64,000 bases of DNA from Nannobrachium achirus. Lineage: Eukaryota; Chordata; Actinopteri; Myctophiformes; Myctophidae. The number at the start of each line of letters is the position of its first letter. Positions within the stretch are counted from its first letter, which is position 1. Shown here in pieces: positions 1 through 11,055 of this stretch. The position numbers and the translations under genes were made by a program. The DNA lies in the NCBI GenBank assembly GCA_963921795.1, contig OY997642.1, forward strand, positions 45,686,885-45,750,884, given 5' to 3'. The notes below the pieces were generated by a model. That model was not told where the DNA came from. It did no database searches and saw only the letters and a program-made list of their open reading frames with translations.

Positions 1-312
1 TGGCTGCCTGAGAGGTTGGAGGCATGTAGACCACAGAGACAGTTGCTCTAATAAACCCTGCCAGGGGTCACGGCACACACGGTATAGACTGGAGCACTTA
101 TACAACCTAGCTGGACTTCTCCCCTCTAGCACATGTTGTCACCTGTTGACTTCTGCAATTTTCCAGGAAAGGCGCTTTACCCGCAGTATCTGTAATTCAG
201 CAGCTCTGAAAATGTTGCTGCTGCATCCCCTGTGCAGTGTGCAGTCTCAACTCCTTCTGGAAAACCAATTAGTCGATTTCCTAGCTAGTTCACGGAAATG
301 GCCATTCTAAAA

Positions 313-538
313 CAGGGGTCTTCAACAGGGGGTCAGGGACCCCTAGTGGTCCTCAGAGTTACCACAGAGGGTCCTCCAAATCTTTGTGTGGTAGAAACTT
401 TTTTTTCTCCTTTTTTATATCAACCACTTGACCCTAGCGTCCATATTCAGAGAACTTAAGCCAAAAATAGCAGATCTACAAGGTCACAACGCCTCGCGAT
501 GCAAGGCGTTGTGAGCTTGTAGATCTGCCATTTTTGGC
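313..538. mobile_element. hAT-like fragment ending in a hairpin
   Basis: The left edge reads CAGGGGTCTTCAACAGGGGG, a typical hAT-type terminus, followed by GGGACCCCTAGTGG, a common subterminal pattern in teleost non-autonomous hATs. The right edge is not visible; the recognisable part stops at the hairpin at 460-538. No target duplication was found, so this is a probable truncated copy. Confidence 0.45.
460..538. repeat. Hairpin module, copy 1
   Basis: Near-perfect palindrome. The left arm starts GCCAAAAATAGCAGATCTAC and the right arm returns through GTAGATCTGCCATTTTTGGC around a short GC-rich loop. There are a few arm mismatches (AAGGTCAC against GTGAGCTT; GCATCG loop region). It belongs to the dispersed hairpin described in the findings. 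Confidence 0.9.
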
Positions 539-981
539 AAAGAGCTTTGGGGTAGAGGGGAAAAAGAGCAGTCCAAAGTACAGAGTGAAAGGTCAAGTTT
601 ATTAACGGTTCAAGAATCCAAAATACACTGATGATTGTGCTGTCACTGCACTGTCAAACTATATGGGATGTATTAACAGGTTGTGGGGTCCTTGCTTCAT
701 CTCTCTCTCTCGGGTCCTTGGACTGAAAACGTATTTTAAGAATATATTTCATATACTCTTTTACATGAATAAGCTGTGTCGGGATTGGACGAATACCTTC
801 CGGTCTTGAGTGATTTTCTGGTGTGGTGGAAGATGACGGCTTCTTCTTCTTAAATTTGAATTGATTGAATTACGTACTGTCTCTGAGCATCTGATGATTG
901 TAGAATAGATAGGCTGGCTTGAAAGACTATCAGGTGTGGGGATCAGGGATGTAAAGTGACCAGTCGACCCACATGAGGTAA
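539..981. other. No recognised feature
   Basis: Ordinary AT-rich sequence. I see no repeat terminus, exon or strong secondary structure. Confidence 0.5.
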
Positions 982-1132
982 TTTCACGTCAGGGACGTGC
1001 TGGCCATTGGGAAAAGCGGGACAACTCCTGAACTGGTTCATTCCCAGCCGGTCCAGGCCGGCCATTAGGAAAAAAATACAAATAAAATGTCGGCCTTCGT
1101 TCCATTTTGGGGGCTGGGTGGCCAGCAAAGTA

Positions 1133-1380
1133 AATCGTCACTGTCGGGCAGAAACCTTGTATCTCCAAGTTTCAAATTTGTACATTTTTTTCGCAAAGCA
1201 AAGCCCTGCTTCATCATACAAGGCTGTTGCACAAAAGTAGTGAAAACAGCAGATCTGGGTGCGAGGCGTTGTGTGCTTGTAGATCGGCTGTTTTCACAAG
1301 TTTAAATAATTTTTTAAATGATAAATACAAAACAAACGGTTTTGGACATACAAGGTTTTCACCCGGCAACGACAAAATAT
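1133..1380. mobile_element. MITE-M inside hAT A copy 1
   Basis: Roughly 250-bp element with imperfect terminal inverted repeats: AATCGTCACTGTCGGGCAGA on the left, and on the right the complement of a TCGTTGCCGGGTGAAAACC-like end. The same element recurs at 2346, 9663, 26621, 43518, 44883, 49635 and inside 52112-52894. Superfamily uncertain; TA-rich edges allow, but do not prove, a TA target. Confidence 0.8.
1240..1297. repeat. Hairpin module, shortened left arm
   Basis: GTGAAAACAGCAGATCT pairs with AGATCGGCTGTTTTCAC, but the left arm has lost the segment matching GCTTGTGTGC. It is a deletion derivative of the hairpin that is intact in hAT A copy 2. Confidence 0.8.
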
Positions 1381-1532
1381 AACTCATGTAATTGGCCCAC
1401 TGGCTTGTCACTTGTCATGATCTGAAATGGCAAATCTTTAGAGAGAGATATCTCTCTATAGTGCGCAATGAGGGCCTCTCCAACTCTTTTTCCCAGGCTG
1501 AATCAGGGGCCCAGCATGTCCCTGATTCACGT

Positions 1533-2345
1533 ACTTGAAAGCCTGCATCATCAAATCAATACAGCAGCTCTTTGTCTTTAGTTCAATGATCTAGATTCTA
1601 AGATTACTGTAAGGATTGCGGTTGCAGGTATGGGTCTTAAAAATTAAACTGTAAACCAATGCTAATCATAAAATATACTTGTTGTCATTGTTTATATCGT
1701 ATTGCATTGTTCACTGACTGGAGTCCATAGCTTAGTATTATCTTATTTGTTTGCTTGTGGGAATGTTAGAATGTCCCAATGTCAAGCTGTGCACTGTGAG
1801 ATGATAGCTTACTGTATGCACTATAACAGCAATTAGGGAATCTGTGCAATGGCAGTGCTGTTTTAGATTAAGGCTTTAATTATTTTGCTTATGCTTGAGT
1901 GATAGTACGCGCAATATGCCATAGCAGACAGCTATGTGACATACTAGCTTCCGGTATTTTATATAATTAAAAATGACATTATCATTCACACTACGAAGTA
2001 CATGGGAAAAGTACTCCACAAACGATAACACTCATTTGATGAGGCCATGAATCATGGGAATATGAGTCTATGATGGACTGTGCTTATGTGACACCTAATG
2101 AGGCACAGATGATAGATACGGTGTTCATTAAGAGCAGGAAGCACATTTGAATAACTCATCTTTGGACTATAATCAATTTCCCTGCTGAAAACCTGCTCGC
2201 AGCTTGGCAATGAACACTAACTTTACCTCGGAGAGCAGTCGTAGAGAACGGCATTGTCGGATGGCGCAAAAACAATGGGAAAATGTGCCGAGTGATATGT
2301 TGTGGAGTTATGTTACTTGAGGCGTGTCGTATATACGTACCGTAT
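1533..2345. other. No recognised feature
   Basis: AT-rich single-copy-looking sequence. No terminal repeats, exons or RNA genes seen. Confidence 0.5.
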
Positions 2346-2609
2346 ATATCGTCGTTGTCTGGTGAAAACCTTGTATGTCCAAATACCGTTCGTTTTGTTA
2401 CCATTTTGAAAATGATTTAGACTAGTGAAAACAGCCGATCTACAAGCAGACAACGCCTAGCGGTGCGAGGCGTTGTCTGCTTGTAGATCTGCTGTTTTCA
2501 CTACTTTTGTGCGGCGGCCTTGTATGATGACGCAGGGCTTTACTTTGGGAAAGAACCTACACATTTTAAAACTTGGAGGTACGAGGTTTCTGCCCGACAG
2601 TGACGATAT
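2346..2609. mobile_element. MITE-M, solo copy
   Basis: The left end ATATCGTCGTTGTCTGGTG and right end CCCGACAGTGACGATAT are imperfect inverted repeats continuing through AAAACCTTGTATGTCC and its complement. No hAT termini were found around it. The centre holds a complete hairpin. It lies in TATATA-type flanks, so a TA duplication is possible but cannot be resolved. Confidence 0.8.
2423..2503. repeat. Hairpin module in solo MITE-M
   Basis: 81-bp palindrome. Outer stem TAGTGAAAACAGC pairs with GCTGTTTTCACTA; the inner stem carries CAGACAACGCC matched by GGCGTTGTCTG. The G/C pair here replaces the T/A or A/T pair of other copies on both arms. Confidence 0.9.
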
Positions 2610-4475
2610 ACTCTGGAGAATGTCTACAAAGAGTGGATGTGTACAAAACTCTCGCTGTGTATGGTTGCCAGGAACTGCTGATGGGGCAAAAAGAGGATCT
2701 CCCGAAAGGTTATGCTGTTTCTATAGCTTGTCTGTCGAGTGGTGGTCCAGAGCCTCAATGACACTTTCTAACCGAATACAGCATGAGCTAGATGTGAGGT
2801 GACATTTCAGAAAATGTGTCCTCTGGAATCCATCACAACCTTCATATTGAGGGTCCTGCACCATCTATCCCTGCAAAGTCCAGTTGCACCAGATCCCATT
2901 GTACACACTGTCTAGTTACCAATCTTGAGTCTTATTTTGGCTTTTACCAAGCTATTTTTTTTAACGCTTTTTTTAAGCTCAGAAATGTATTATGTGCATT
3001 CAAGTAATAAGGCTGCTTTCTTTTTTAAATAAATGACAATGGCATGATCTGTGGAATTGACTGCACTCATGATTGTTGTTTGCATAAACTGCTGGCCATT
3101 TACTATTCATGCTATTCAATTGCGCTGCTGTATTGTTACACACTCATTCAGTCACCCTCGACAGGCGCCTTTGCTGAATGTGTGAAACGTGAACACGTAT
3201 TTTTCATGGACATATGATATTCATCATGAAAGTGGCTTCTCCTATAAAAACAACCTGAAATTGTTACCATATCGCAACAAGTAACGGTTTTGTTTGTTTT
3301 CAGTGGTTGTGGCAGGAAAATGTAATGGATGCCTGCTGCCACCACACGCAAGCCTGGCTCCTCCACAGTCCTGCTGCATTCCAAAACCAGTGTCCCTCAT
3401 TAACATTTTACTGTGGTGGGTGACCCTGCCATTCATTTACAGACAATTGCTTCCTGACAATGTTTTTTCCCCTCTCTTCCTCTCGATGGAGAGCGGCTCA
3501 TTCTCTCTAGAATGTTAATGCCTTGTAAATCCAGAAGTGAGGTTGAGCTGTGTGTGAGAGAGAGAGAGAGAGAGAGAGCAAACTACCTCTTCTTCTCGTG
3601 AACGTTATTAAAAAATTCAATTAGGGTGCTGAACCATGGGGGAAAAAAACATTGCCTTGAGTGTTGTTTTCTTTTCTTTTTTTCTTTTTTTTTGCCCTGG
3701 GAACACAAAGTCGTTTTCTCTCTACTGAGAGGTAGAACATTTGCGGGGCTTGTACTTGGCAGGAGATCTAGGCGACACAAAAAAGGAATCGATTCTCAAT
3801 CGTCTGCAGGACGAATTCAGAATCAATGTCTGTTTGTGGGCTGCCGCAACATCGCAAACGGGTGCAAGCGTCAATAAAGATATCTCCTGATGAATTCCTG
3901 TGGAGCCGTTCATAATCAAATATTTTCTTTGATTGTGTATGAATTAAGTGGAAATCAATCTGCGTTACGATAAATCCGACACGCCCGATCTTTGCTTTTC
4001 AAAGACACAGTGTCTTCGCCCACCTCAATCAAGGACAAGGTGGTGAAACTCTACTCAGTGCTGACTCACACGCTCCCCCAGACCTCCCACAGACCTCCTC
4101 CTGTCTGCTGCTGTCTGCTTTGGGCTCCTGGCCTCCTGCTCAGACCCTGCATGCTGAGCACAGTCCCAACAAGTTCAAGCCAATCGATCAGACATTGTAC
4201 TATTTCCATACAACAGATCAATACGGACTCAACAGAGCAGTATCATGCTGTGGAATTATGCAGAGGAGCACACCGAGGGCAGGCCTCCTCATCTTCAAGA
4301 TGAGAGTGTGTGGCGGCCATTTTGTGGTCACACAGATAGAAAACCCATTCATTCTTCCCATAGAGATTTCCAAACATATTTATATAAACTACTTTAAGGA
4401 CCTGGGACCAAACCATCCAGGCTCCTGGTGATTCGTGGTGAATTATGACCATGAAACATTTCATTCAGTCAATAT
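2610..4475. other. No recognised gene or element
   Basis: Mixed unique-looking sequence with a (GA)n tract near 3555 and a pyrimidine-rich run near 3665-3695. Short open frames show no recognisable family and no conserved splice context. Confidence 0.5.
3555..3578. repeat. (GA)n microsatellite
   Basis: Uninterrupted GA dinucleotides following TGTGTG. Confidence 0.95.
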
Positions 4476-4961
4476 TTAAAGGTGATACACCATGCATTTA
4501 AAAAGTATTTATGTCATATTGTTTATGTCCCAAAAACGTTTTTCAAAAGGTTTGAGGCTAAATTACCACTCCTGAATAGAGAGCCTCTCTCATTTTGAAT
4601 GGCTCTCAGAGCATTTTCAGCTGCAGTACCACCTTTGGCCTGAACTGCACCACCCCCCCAAAATCTTTTTGAAAAAAAATAGTTTTTTGAAAAAAAAAAA
4701 AGGTTTTTGAAAAAATTGAAAAAAAAAAAAAAAAAAGAATCTTCAAAAACGGCCGTCGATGACGTCAGCGACGGCAGCAAATCTGGACAGCCTGTTTTGA
4801 GAACCCGTGGGATACTTTTAACCTTCGCCTTCCCAAAACCAGAGAAAGACACAACTGTCAGAAATGGGACTTTGTGAGGATAGAAGGTGCTAGTGGGACC
4901 CCAAAAAAAGGTTTTAAAATAGGAAAAGTGAAATTTCATGGTGTAGCCCTATCACCTTTAA
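4476..4961. mobile_element. TTAA-flanked DNA transposon, non-autonomous
   Basis: Begins TTAAAGGTGATACACCATG and ends CATGGTGTAGCCCTATCACCTTTAA-like, giving inverted repeats that start at a TTAA on each side. A TTAA duplication with a TTAAAGGTGATA-type end suits Kolobok- or piggyBac-like elements; I cannot decide between them. The interior contains A/T homopolymer runs at 4665-4738 and no coding capacity. Confidence 0.75.
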
Positions 4962-4963
4962 TA

Positions 4964-5266
4964 CTACTAGGATTTACCAACTGGCTAGGCCTGGCACAAT
5001 GTGGGTGGGCACAGATGCGAGCTTGTACATTTGTGTGCTATTTTAAAATAGCGAACATTTAAACATTTACAGGAACACAATACAGTCATTTGTCATGGAA
5101 GTGGACTTCCCACGCAACATGGAGACATTTTAATTTTAGAAATAGCTTCATAATTGACTGAGCTATGATCAAATCAAACTGTGGTTATTTTTGTGTGGGC
5201 ACAAAAACGAAATGGGCGGGCCTAGGCCTATCCAGTCCCACCCGTGGCTACGCCCCTGCTACTAGT
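4964..5266. mobile_element. Probable hAT remnant
   Basis: The right end reads GTGGCTACGCCCCTG, the complement of a CAGGGGCGTAGCCAC terminus, followed by CTACTAGT. CTACTAGG lies at 4964-4971, a possible 7/8 duplication. The left terminus does not show the expected CAGGGGCG sequence, so it is degraded or the left edge is misplaced. Confidence 0.35.
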
Positions 5267-6419
5267 CCTTGCCCGTTCGAACATATGTGTATTATGTGCT
5301 CTGAATTATGTGCGTATGTGAGTTTGAGTTGATGTGCACAGTGAGTACAGTATATGAAGGATTGAATGTAGGAGTCTCAGAAGAAGGTATGTTGGAGAAC
5401 CCAGACGTATACGCCTGATGCCTGATTATGGATCCCACTGGAGAAGATGGATGGAAACGGTATATAGCGCTCGTTTTCACCAGCGTCGGCAGGTTAGCAT
5501 TTCACCAGGTTAGCATTCACCAGCGTTAGTTTTACTGAGGTTACGGTTAAGGTTGCGTTTTGAGCTTGTAGATCTACTATTTTTGCTTCTTTTGAATTAG
5601 AATCCTGAATTCTTTTTTTGTTATTTTTTAATTGGAATCCTGAAATGTAACATTTTGATTTAATTTCAAACGCATTTAGTTATATACTTATGTTAAGTTT
5701 TTGAACCTAAATACAAATAAATTATATTGGACATAAAAAATGTACATAATACTACTATACTAGTTATTAAGCTACTAATATAGACGGACGGAATTAAAGC
5801 AGGTCATGTTTGGAATTGTAACAGCTGAAATCAATAATATATCAGTATTCCGGTATCAACCTGCGGGCCGCATTAAGTGAAGGTGGGGGCCGCATGTGGC
5901 CCCCGGGCCCCCAGTTGCCCATGTATGCTCTAGTCTAGTACAATCAGAATCAAATGAATTATGGTCACGATCCACCATAAGCCTGGATGGCTTTGGTCCA
6001 GGCTTAAAATAATACATATAAATATTTTTGGAAATCTGTATGGGAAGAATTAATGGGTTTTCAGACCAAGGAAGTAGTTAGAGATTTTCGTGACAATTTG
6101 CTTTACCACAGCATAATCAGGTATTTTAATCAGTGAAATAAGCATGGAGAAAGTGTTAAATGCTATAGTAATTGATACACACTGTTACTGTGTAAAGAAA
6201 TTAGATTTTTGGCTGCATGTAGGCAATTAGGCTAGTGTAGTTGTACAGTAAAACAGTATTTTGTAGCTGCACTATGTTTGTCCATAGATTAATAACACAA
6301 GTTGAAACACTAGAATAGAGTAAGGCAAATGAAGCCATACTATTATTGTTTGGTAAGACCTTCTATGATAAACATACATATAATCCATTATAAACCTGCT
6401 TATAACGTTGTATAATTAT
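5267..6419. other. Degraded repeat-derived DNA
   Basis: Contains one arm of the hairpin module (TTTTGAGCTTGTAGATCTAC, 5560-5579), a GC-rich hAT-type end around 5858-5926 (GGCCCCCGGGCCCCCAGTTG), and AT-rich sequence with CATTATAA motifs from about 6360. No gene recognised. Confidence 0.45.
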
Positions 6420-6450
6420 CGCTTATCTCCCGATTAGGGAGTCTTACTGG
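6420..6450. mobile_element. Solo HINE 3' end
   Basis: CGCTTATCTCCCGATTAGGG and the following AGTCTTACTGG are identical to the 3' end of the HINE at 6696-7166, with a T following CTGG. Only the end is present, so this is a fragment or a very short derivative. Confidence 0.5.
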
Positions 6451-6695
6451 TTATAGCACTCAAAATGTTTCTACCTCTCCAGGAATGTCATAACTTGACT
6501 TAACGTATACCCAATGACCACTGATAATGACTTATAATCACACTGTAATTGCATTATAACAGTGATTGTGATGCATTATAAAATTATCATAATGTATTAC
6601 AACTATGAGAATTACACCTTGTCCATGAGGATCCATGCAGTTTATTAAAGGACCATTGTTAGGCAGGTTTAATCCTTTCAAACAAACTTCAATTG
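6451..6695. other. AT-rich CATTATAA repeat sequence
   Basis: Repeated TTATAATGCATTATAA-like words also occur at about 7430-7510 and 53470-53580. This looks like an old dispersed repeat interrupted by the HINE, but its boundaries are not resolvable. Confidence 0.35.
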
Positions 6696-7166
6696 TTGCG
6701 ACCGTCAGGTCACATTTACTATCAAAACCTCGACCAGCTGTCCGTCAGTCAGTCAGTCAGTCAGTCAGTCAGTCAGTCAGTCAGTCAGTCAGTCTGTCTG
6801 TCACATGTCACACTTTTCCCCTGCTCATTTCTCCGCAACCGTTGCCCCGATCCAAATTTTGCACACACACTCCTTGCCTGCAAAACCACAACCACCCATC
6901 AAATCTCACATGACCCTCTTCTAGCGCCACCATGAGGCCGGTTCTTGCAAAACACATTTATGGACACAGCTCCTACAATTTCTGGCCAAAAATCAAGCAA
7001 ATCGGTACACAGTATGTCTACACTCATCTCATCAACATGGATCTCTCCCATATAGCGCCACCATCAGCCCGATTTTTTCAAACACATTTTTGCTCCTACA
7101 CATGTTGCCCTAAAATCACGCTGTGACCTGACGGTCGCTTATCTCCCGATTAGGGAGTCTTACTGG
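6696..7166 (+). mobile_element. HINE (non-autonomous Helentron-like), copy a
   Basis: The 5' end TTGCGACCGTCAGGTCAC is palindromic. The 3' end has a subterminal inverted copy (GACGGTCGC), then a small hairpin CTCCCGATTAGGGAG and TCTTACTGG followed by T. Terminal plus subterminal inverted repeats, a 3' hairpin, a CTRR-like end and T at the junction match known Helentron/Helitron2 architecture. A (GTCA)n tract lies at 6744-6794. No Rep/helicase coding. Confidence 0.7.
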
Positions 7167-8021
7167 TTTTATTTTATTTTGTATCAATTGCGAGAACAAT
7201 GGCTTCTAAAATAGCATGTTGACTTTCCAGGGAGAGAAAGCCTGCAGTTTCTATTAGCTTGGAATCCCCATCAATGATGTCACAGGTAGGTGGATTCCTG
7301 TCCACAGAGCTCCTCTGAGACACAGACTGGGGAGATACAAATGTATAGGCTACAAAAGGTACCATTATCATATTATAATTAGTTGATAATGGGTGTGGTC
7401 CTTTAATTATTATAATACGTGACCTATTCATAAAGTAATTTATAATATGCTATAAATATTTATGAATGTAATTATACAGTGTTATACGCTGACTGTAATG
7501 CATTGTATGCACGTCGTTAATGCATTGTAGACATGAGTTTCATAGAAAGCAGATACAAGGAGGAGGAAGAGAGTTATGGTTTTGTTTGTGTGTTTGTGGT
7601 TATGCAGTCGAATGTCTCCACAAAACTATTGCTGATGATTCGGCTTTTCTGTGGTAAATAAATCACACGTTTTAGAGGGAGAAATGGAATTAGGTCATTT
7701 TTCAACGGCAAAGTTAATATGCGTATTCTATAGTGTTTTCTTTCCGCGTTGGCTGGTGACAAAAATAACTCCAGTTAAAGGATGAACAACGCGTTCAGTT
7801 CAATGCGAATACCAAGAATTTGTTCAGAAAAGCGTGCAATACTGACAGTATGCAGAGCAATAATGTATGAGACTGGGGAAGGCAATAGTTATTGTGTTCT
7901 CAAGCTGCCTCTGCAATGTTCACCATGAATAGCAGATCTACAAGCTCTTTTTGGTGTAACTCAGGTCAGTCTTATTAAGAACAGAGGGTTTAATTGCTGA
8001 AATGTTGCTCTCTATTGATGC
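7167..8021. other. No gene; one hairpin arm
   Basis: AT-rich sequence with CATTATAA-like words at 7430-7510 and a single hairpin arm (GAATAGCAGATCTACAAGCT from 7927). The rest shows nothing recognisable. Confidence 0.45.
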
Positions 8022-8243
8022 ATCACAAAAATTTGAATATTGTGTAAAAGTTAATTAAGTGAAACTTCCATATATTCTAGATTCAATACACATAAAGTGA
8101 AAGGAAAAAAAGGGGAAAAAAGTGTGAAGTAAGCACCGAAGCGGTGCTATTTATGAGTTCATTTCAATAAGCGTCCTGCGGATCATGGCCAATGTGACCC
8201 TGGACAATGCGGGACAAATGGTCAAAGAAATATATTTTTGTAT

Positions 8244-8275
<32 letters not shown>

Positions 8276-8900
8276 TTCTTTTTCATTCACAACATAACGT
8301 ATGACCAATCAAAAAAAGTAGTTATAATACAGAAATATGGACTGTCTGAAAAATATGCACTAAATACTTGGCCGGGGCTTGTTTTACACAAATGACTACC
8401 TCTTGTCAGATCAATTTTGCATTTCATTTTGGAAATCAAAGTCCCAGAGTCTAGCAGGCAGGATCCAAGATGCTTGAAGTCTTGTGTGAAGTTTCCAGTC
8501 AGTAATGTTTTTGGGGTGCCATGTCTGCTGGTGTCCACCATGTTGTGTCTCCGCAGTGCTAAAACTACTAAAGGAAGTACTGCCCATGGTATTACTGTGT
8601 TTGATTAGCCAACTCTTTGTATTAACAGTACCACAGGCTGATCGCATCCATGCCACGCCGCATTGATGCAGTCATTTGTTCAAAAGTAGCCCAGATCAAG
8701 TATTTTGTACATAAATTAATAAAAAAATAAAATATTGGTAAATTAGTAATATTCTAATATTTTGAGATGGATTTTTCATTGTCATGCCATAATAATCAAT
8801 AATAATAAAAAAGCTTTGAAATTTTTCACGTTATGTGTAATTAATATAATTATATTTCTTTTGGGGAAAAAATACTTTTCCACTATATTTTTGGGATGTA
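8022..8900 (+). pseudogene. Decayed Tc1/mariner-type transposon
   Basis: The sequence matches from recall the common teleost Tc1-like element. It starts CATCACAAAAATTTGAATAT, carries transposase-derived stretches around 8440-8660 (a VPES peptide, TTTGGGGTGCCATGTCTGCT, and CATGCCACGCCGCATTGATG near the C-terminus), and ends in the element's AT-rich 3' region. The reading frame is broken: an extra T near 8510 shifts the segment that normally encodes a VMVWGAM-like peptide, and the catalytic centre is largely missing. It contains a (TA)n tract. It cannot encode active transposase. Confidence 0.75.
8250..8276. repeat. (TA)n microsatellite
   Basis: Alternating AT tract inside the Tc1 relic. Confidence 0.95.
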
Positions 8901-9538
8901 CACCTGTACTTGTGCAGGGGATAGTAATACTTAACATACTGAAAATAGCCGACCTACAAGCTCACAACGTGTCGATGTAGAATTGGCTAGTTAAAGTATT
9001 TAAAAATGTTTTCCAAAATAGCAAAAAAAGGTAAAGAAGTTTAGGGGTAAGGGGTAAGGCGTGGATGAAAATATAGCTGAAAGTCTCTACCCGCTTGTTA
9101 CATGAATAGCTATGTGGGGAATACAGTCCCTTCTCTAGACCACCAACTGGGACGTAACACAGCTAAACTACGGCCACCCCTATAGTCTGTCATATGATGG
9201 TGTTGCATGCTGAGAATAGCAGATCTATAAGCTATCAAAGCGTTGCACTGAAAATTGTTGTGAGCATGTAGATCTTCGGCATGGCGCACCACCATACAGC
9301 AAAGTATAAATGAGCATTATGGGCTAAGGGTGACGGTACACTGCAGATGTTGGAGGTGGGTGTAGTCATACCTAATAAAATGTTACCCATTGTCTCTCTC
9401 TCTCACTCTCTCTTGAGTGTCCTTATGTTCTTTTAATCCTCGGCTCTCTCTCTCCCTCCTTGCTACATGTATATTTCTTTATCTCTTCCTCTGACTCATT
9501 CGTCACTCATTTCTCTATACCTGGCCCGGGCCCATGGT
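8901..9538. other. Intergenic DNA with hairpin relics
   Basis: Holds one hairpin arm (GAAAATAGCCGACCTACAAG, from 8940), a degenerate hairpin at 9212-9280, and CT-rich simple sequence at 9390-9455. No gene recognised. Confidence 0.5.
9212..9280. repeat. Degenerate hairpin module
   Basis: GAATAGCAGATCTATAAGCT on the left and TTGTGAGCATGTAGATCTTC on the right are the two arms, now weakly paired, with an AT-rich centre. Confidence 0.65.
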
Positions 9539-9546
9539 CTCTACAG

Positions 9547-9969
9547 CAGGGTTCCCCATTTAGTTTTCCCCAAGGGCCGAATTATGTCTAGGGTACCAAG
9601 CCTAGGGCCACAACATTGCAGGGGGCGACGGTGGCGTTTCCGCTACTCCAGCGACAGTTCAGATATCGTCGTTGTTGGGTGAAAATCTTGTATGTCCAAA
9701 ACCGTTCGTTTTGCATTTATCATTTTAAAAATGATTTAAACTAGTGAAAGCAGCCGATGTGTGCTTGTAGATTTGCTGTTTTCACTGCTTTTGTGCGACG
9801 GCCTTGTATGATTTGCGAAAGAACGTACACATTTTGAGATACGGGTTTTCCACCCGACAACGACGATTTACTAGTGTTGTTGCTGCTCTTATACCACCAT
9901 TATTACTGGGGTTGGTGTGGGCCAGACAGTAGCCCTTGCGGCCCGCGGGCCGCCTATTGGGGAACCCTG
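9547..9969. mobile_element. Non-autonomous hAT, family B, copy 1
   Basis: Termini CAGGGTTCCCCATTTAG and TTGGGGAACCCTG. A perfect 8-bp target duplication, CTCTACAG, lies at 9539-9546 and 9970-9977. The body includes GGGCCGAATTATGTCTAGGG, MITE-M at 9663-9870 and a GC-rich GGCCCGCGGGCCGC near the right end. Further copies lie at 44792 and 52112. Confidence 0.93.
9663..9870. mobile_element. MITE-M inside hAT B copy 1
   Basis: Left end ATATCGTCGTTGTTGGGTG, right end CACCCGACAACGACGATTTA. The central hairpin is reduced: GTGAAAGCAGCCGATG meets GCTTGTAGATTTGCTGTTTT with one arm mostly deleted (9746-9788). Confidence 0.8.
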
Positions 9970-9977
9970 CTCTACAG

Positions 9978-10624
9978 TATCTCTCTTTGCTCCTATCTCT
10001 CTCTCTCCAGCTTTATCTCTCCCTCCTTGCTTCCTTCCCTCCATCCTCCAGCCAGCCTCCTACGGTTTCCTCTGCTTCCCCAAACCAAATGTCCCTCCTG
10101 GGGGACAGCGTCAGGCGGGCAGACCAGCTGAAGCTGAGTAAACAGAGAGGGCCAGGGGCTCAGGGGAAATGATCTGCCGAATACCAACATGAACTTACTT
10201 GGTAGAGGGTCTGCATTAATTGAATCACTTTTTACACTCTGAGGTTGCATTGCATGCAGTGGATGGAGATGTACTGTAGGTTTCTGTTGGCTTTTGCATA
10301 GAAAACAGGTGCCTTATTTATGGAAATCTCATAAGGCAGATTCTGCCCACATTTTTCCTAAAAGCTTTTCGTGAGTGAAGGGCCTGCATTTGCAAAATGC
10401 TCTCTGATTCTAAATGTCACAGTGCAATTTTGTAGTACTGTATATTATGATCGAAGAACATTCAACATTTGACAAAAACAAGCGTAAAAGTGTGAGGAAC
10501 ACGCTGCTCCTTATACGGACCAGAAGTGGTTGGAAACTTGGAACCATGCCGTCCTTAATCCTGAATTATTATTTATTGTTAGTTGAGTGCAGGTGTTCTG
10601 CCCCGGACATAGCCAATCTACGAG
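9978..10624. other. No recognised feature
   Basis: CT-rich stretch to about 10080, then unique-looking sequence. No exon or repeat terminus recognised. Confidence 0.5.
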
Positions 10625-11055
10625 TAGGGTTGTCACAATTAGTACATAATCGTCTAATCGCAATTATTTGAGGTAATCGCAATTATTTTGCATAATCATC
10701 ATAATCGTTTCCATGTTGAGAAATGTTAATATAGTTTCAAACACTTTCAAAAAGTAGTGGAAATAGCAGATCTACAAACTCACAACGCGTCGTGATGCGA
10801 CACGTTGTGAGCTTGTAGATCGGCTATTTCCACAATCAATGTTATTTCCACTATCAGTGTACTTTTTTAAGTATAACATTTTCAAATATGTCAGTAATTT
10901 CTATATATAAGTGTCATAATTGCCATGTGCAACTTCAAAGCCTGAAAGCCAAACAGAAATGTAATTGTCAACAACAAATACACAATTAAATCGTTAATCG
11001 CAATTATTTGAGTGACAATTAATCGTCATGTAAAATGTCATAATCGTCAATCATC
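10625..11055. mobile_element. Old DNA-transposon-like repeat with hairpin
   Basis: Starts TAGGGTTGTCACAATTAG and contains repeated TAATCGCAATTATTTGA words in both halves, a pattern of teleost TAGGG-ended hAT-like repeats. The right terminus is not clear. A complete hairpin lies in the centre at 10757-10833. Confidence 0.5.
10757..10833. repeat. Hairpin module
   Basis: 77-bp palindrome with outer stem GTGGAAATAGC / GCTATTTCCAC. The GG/CC pair in the outer stem is matched on both sides. The inner loop region is CGTCGTGATGCGACACG. Confidence 0.9.

Larger units (their letters stand above)
990..1524. mobile_element. Non-autonomous hAT, family A, copy 1
   Basis: Termini are CAGGGACGTGCTGG and its near-complement CCAGCATGTCCCTG. 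Flanks are an 8-bp near-duplication (TTTCACGT at 982-989, ATTCACGT at 1525-1532), the hAT signature. The body contains a complete MITE (1133-1380). A second copy at 26475-27048 shares the whole structure, including the nested MITE, so the composite was amplified as one unit. There is no transposase ORF. Confidence 0.9.

Noticed and set aside
8022..8900. Active Tc1 transposase gene
   Set aside because: Frame is shifted and large parts of the catalytic domain are missing.
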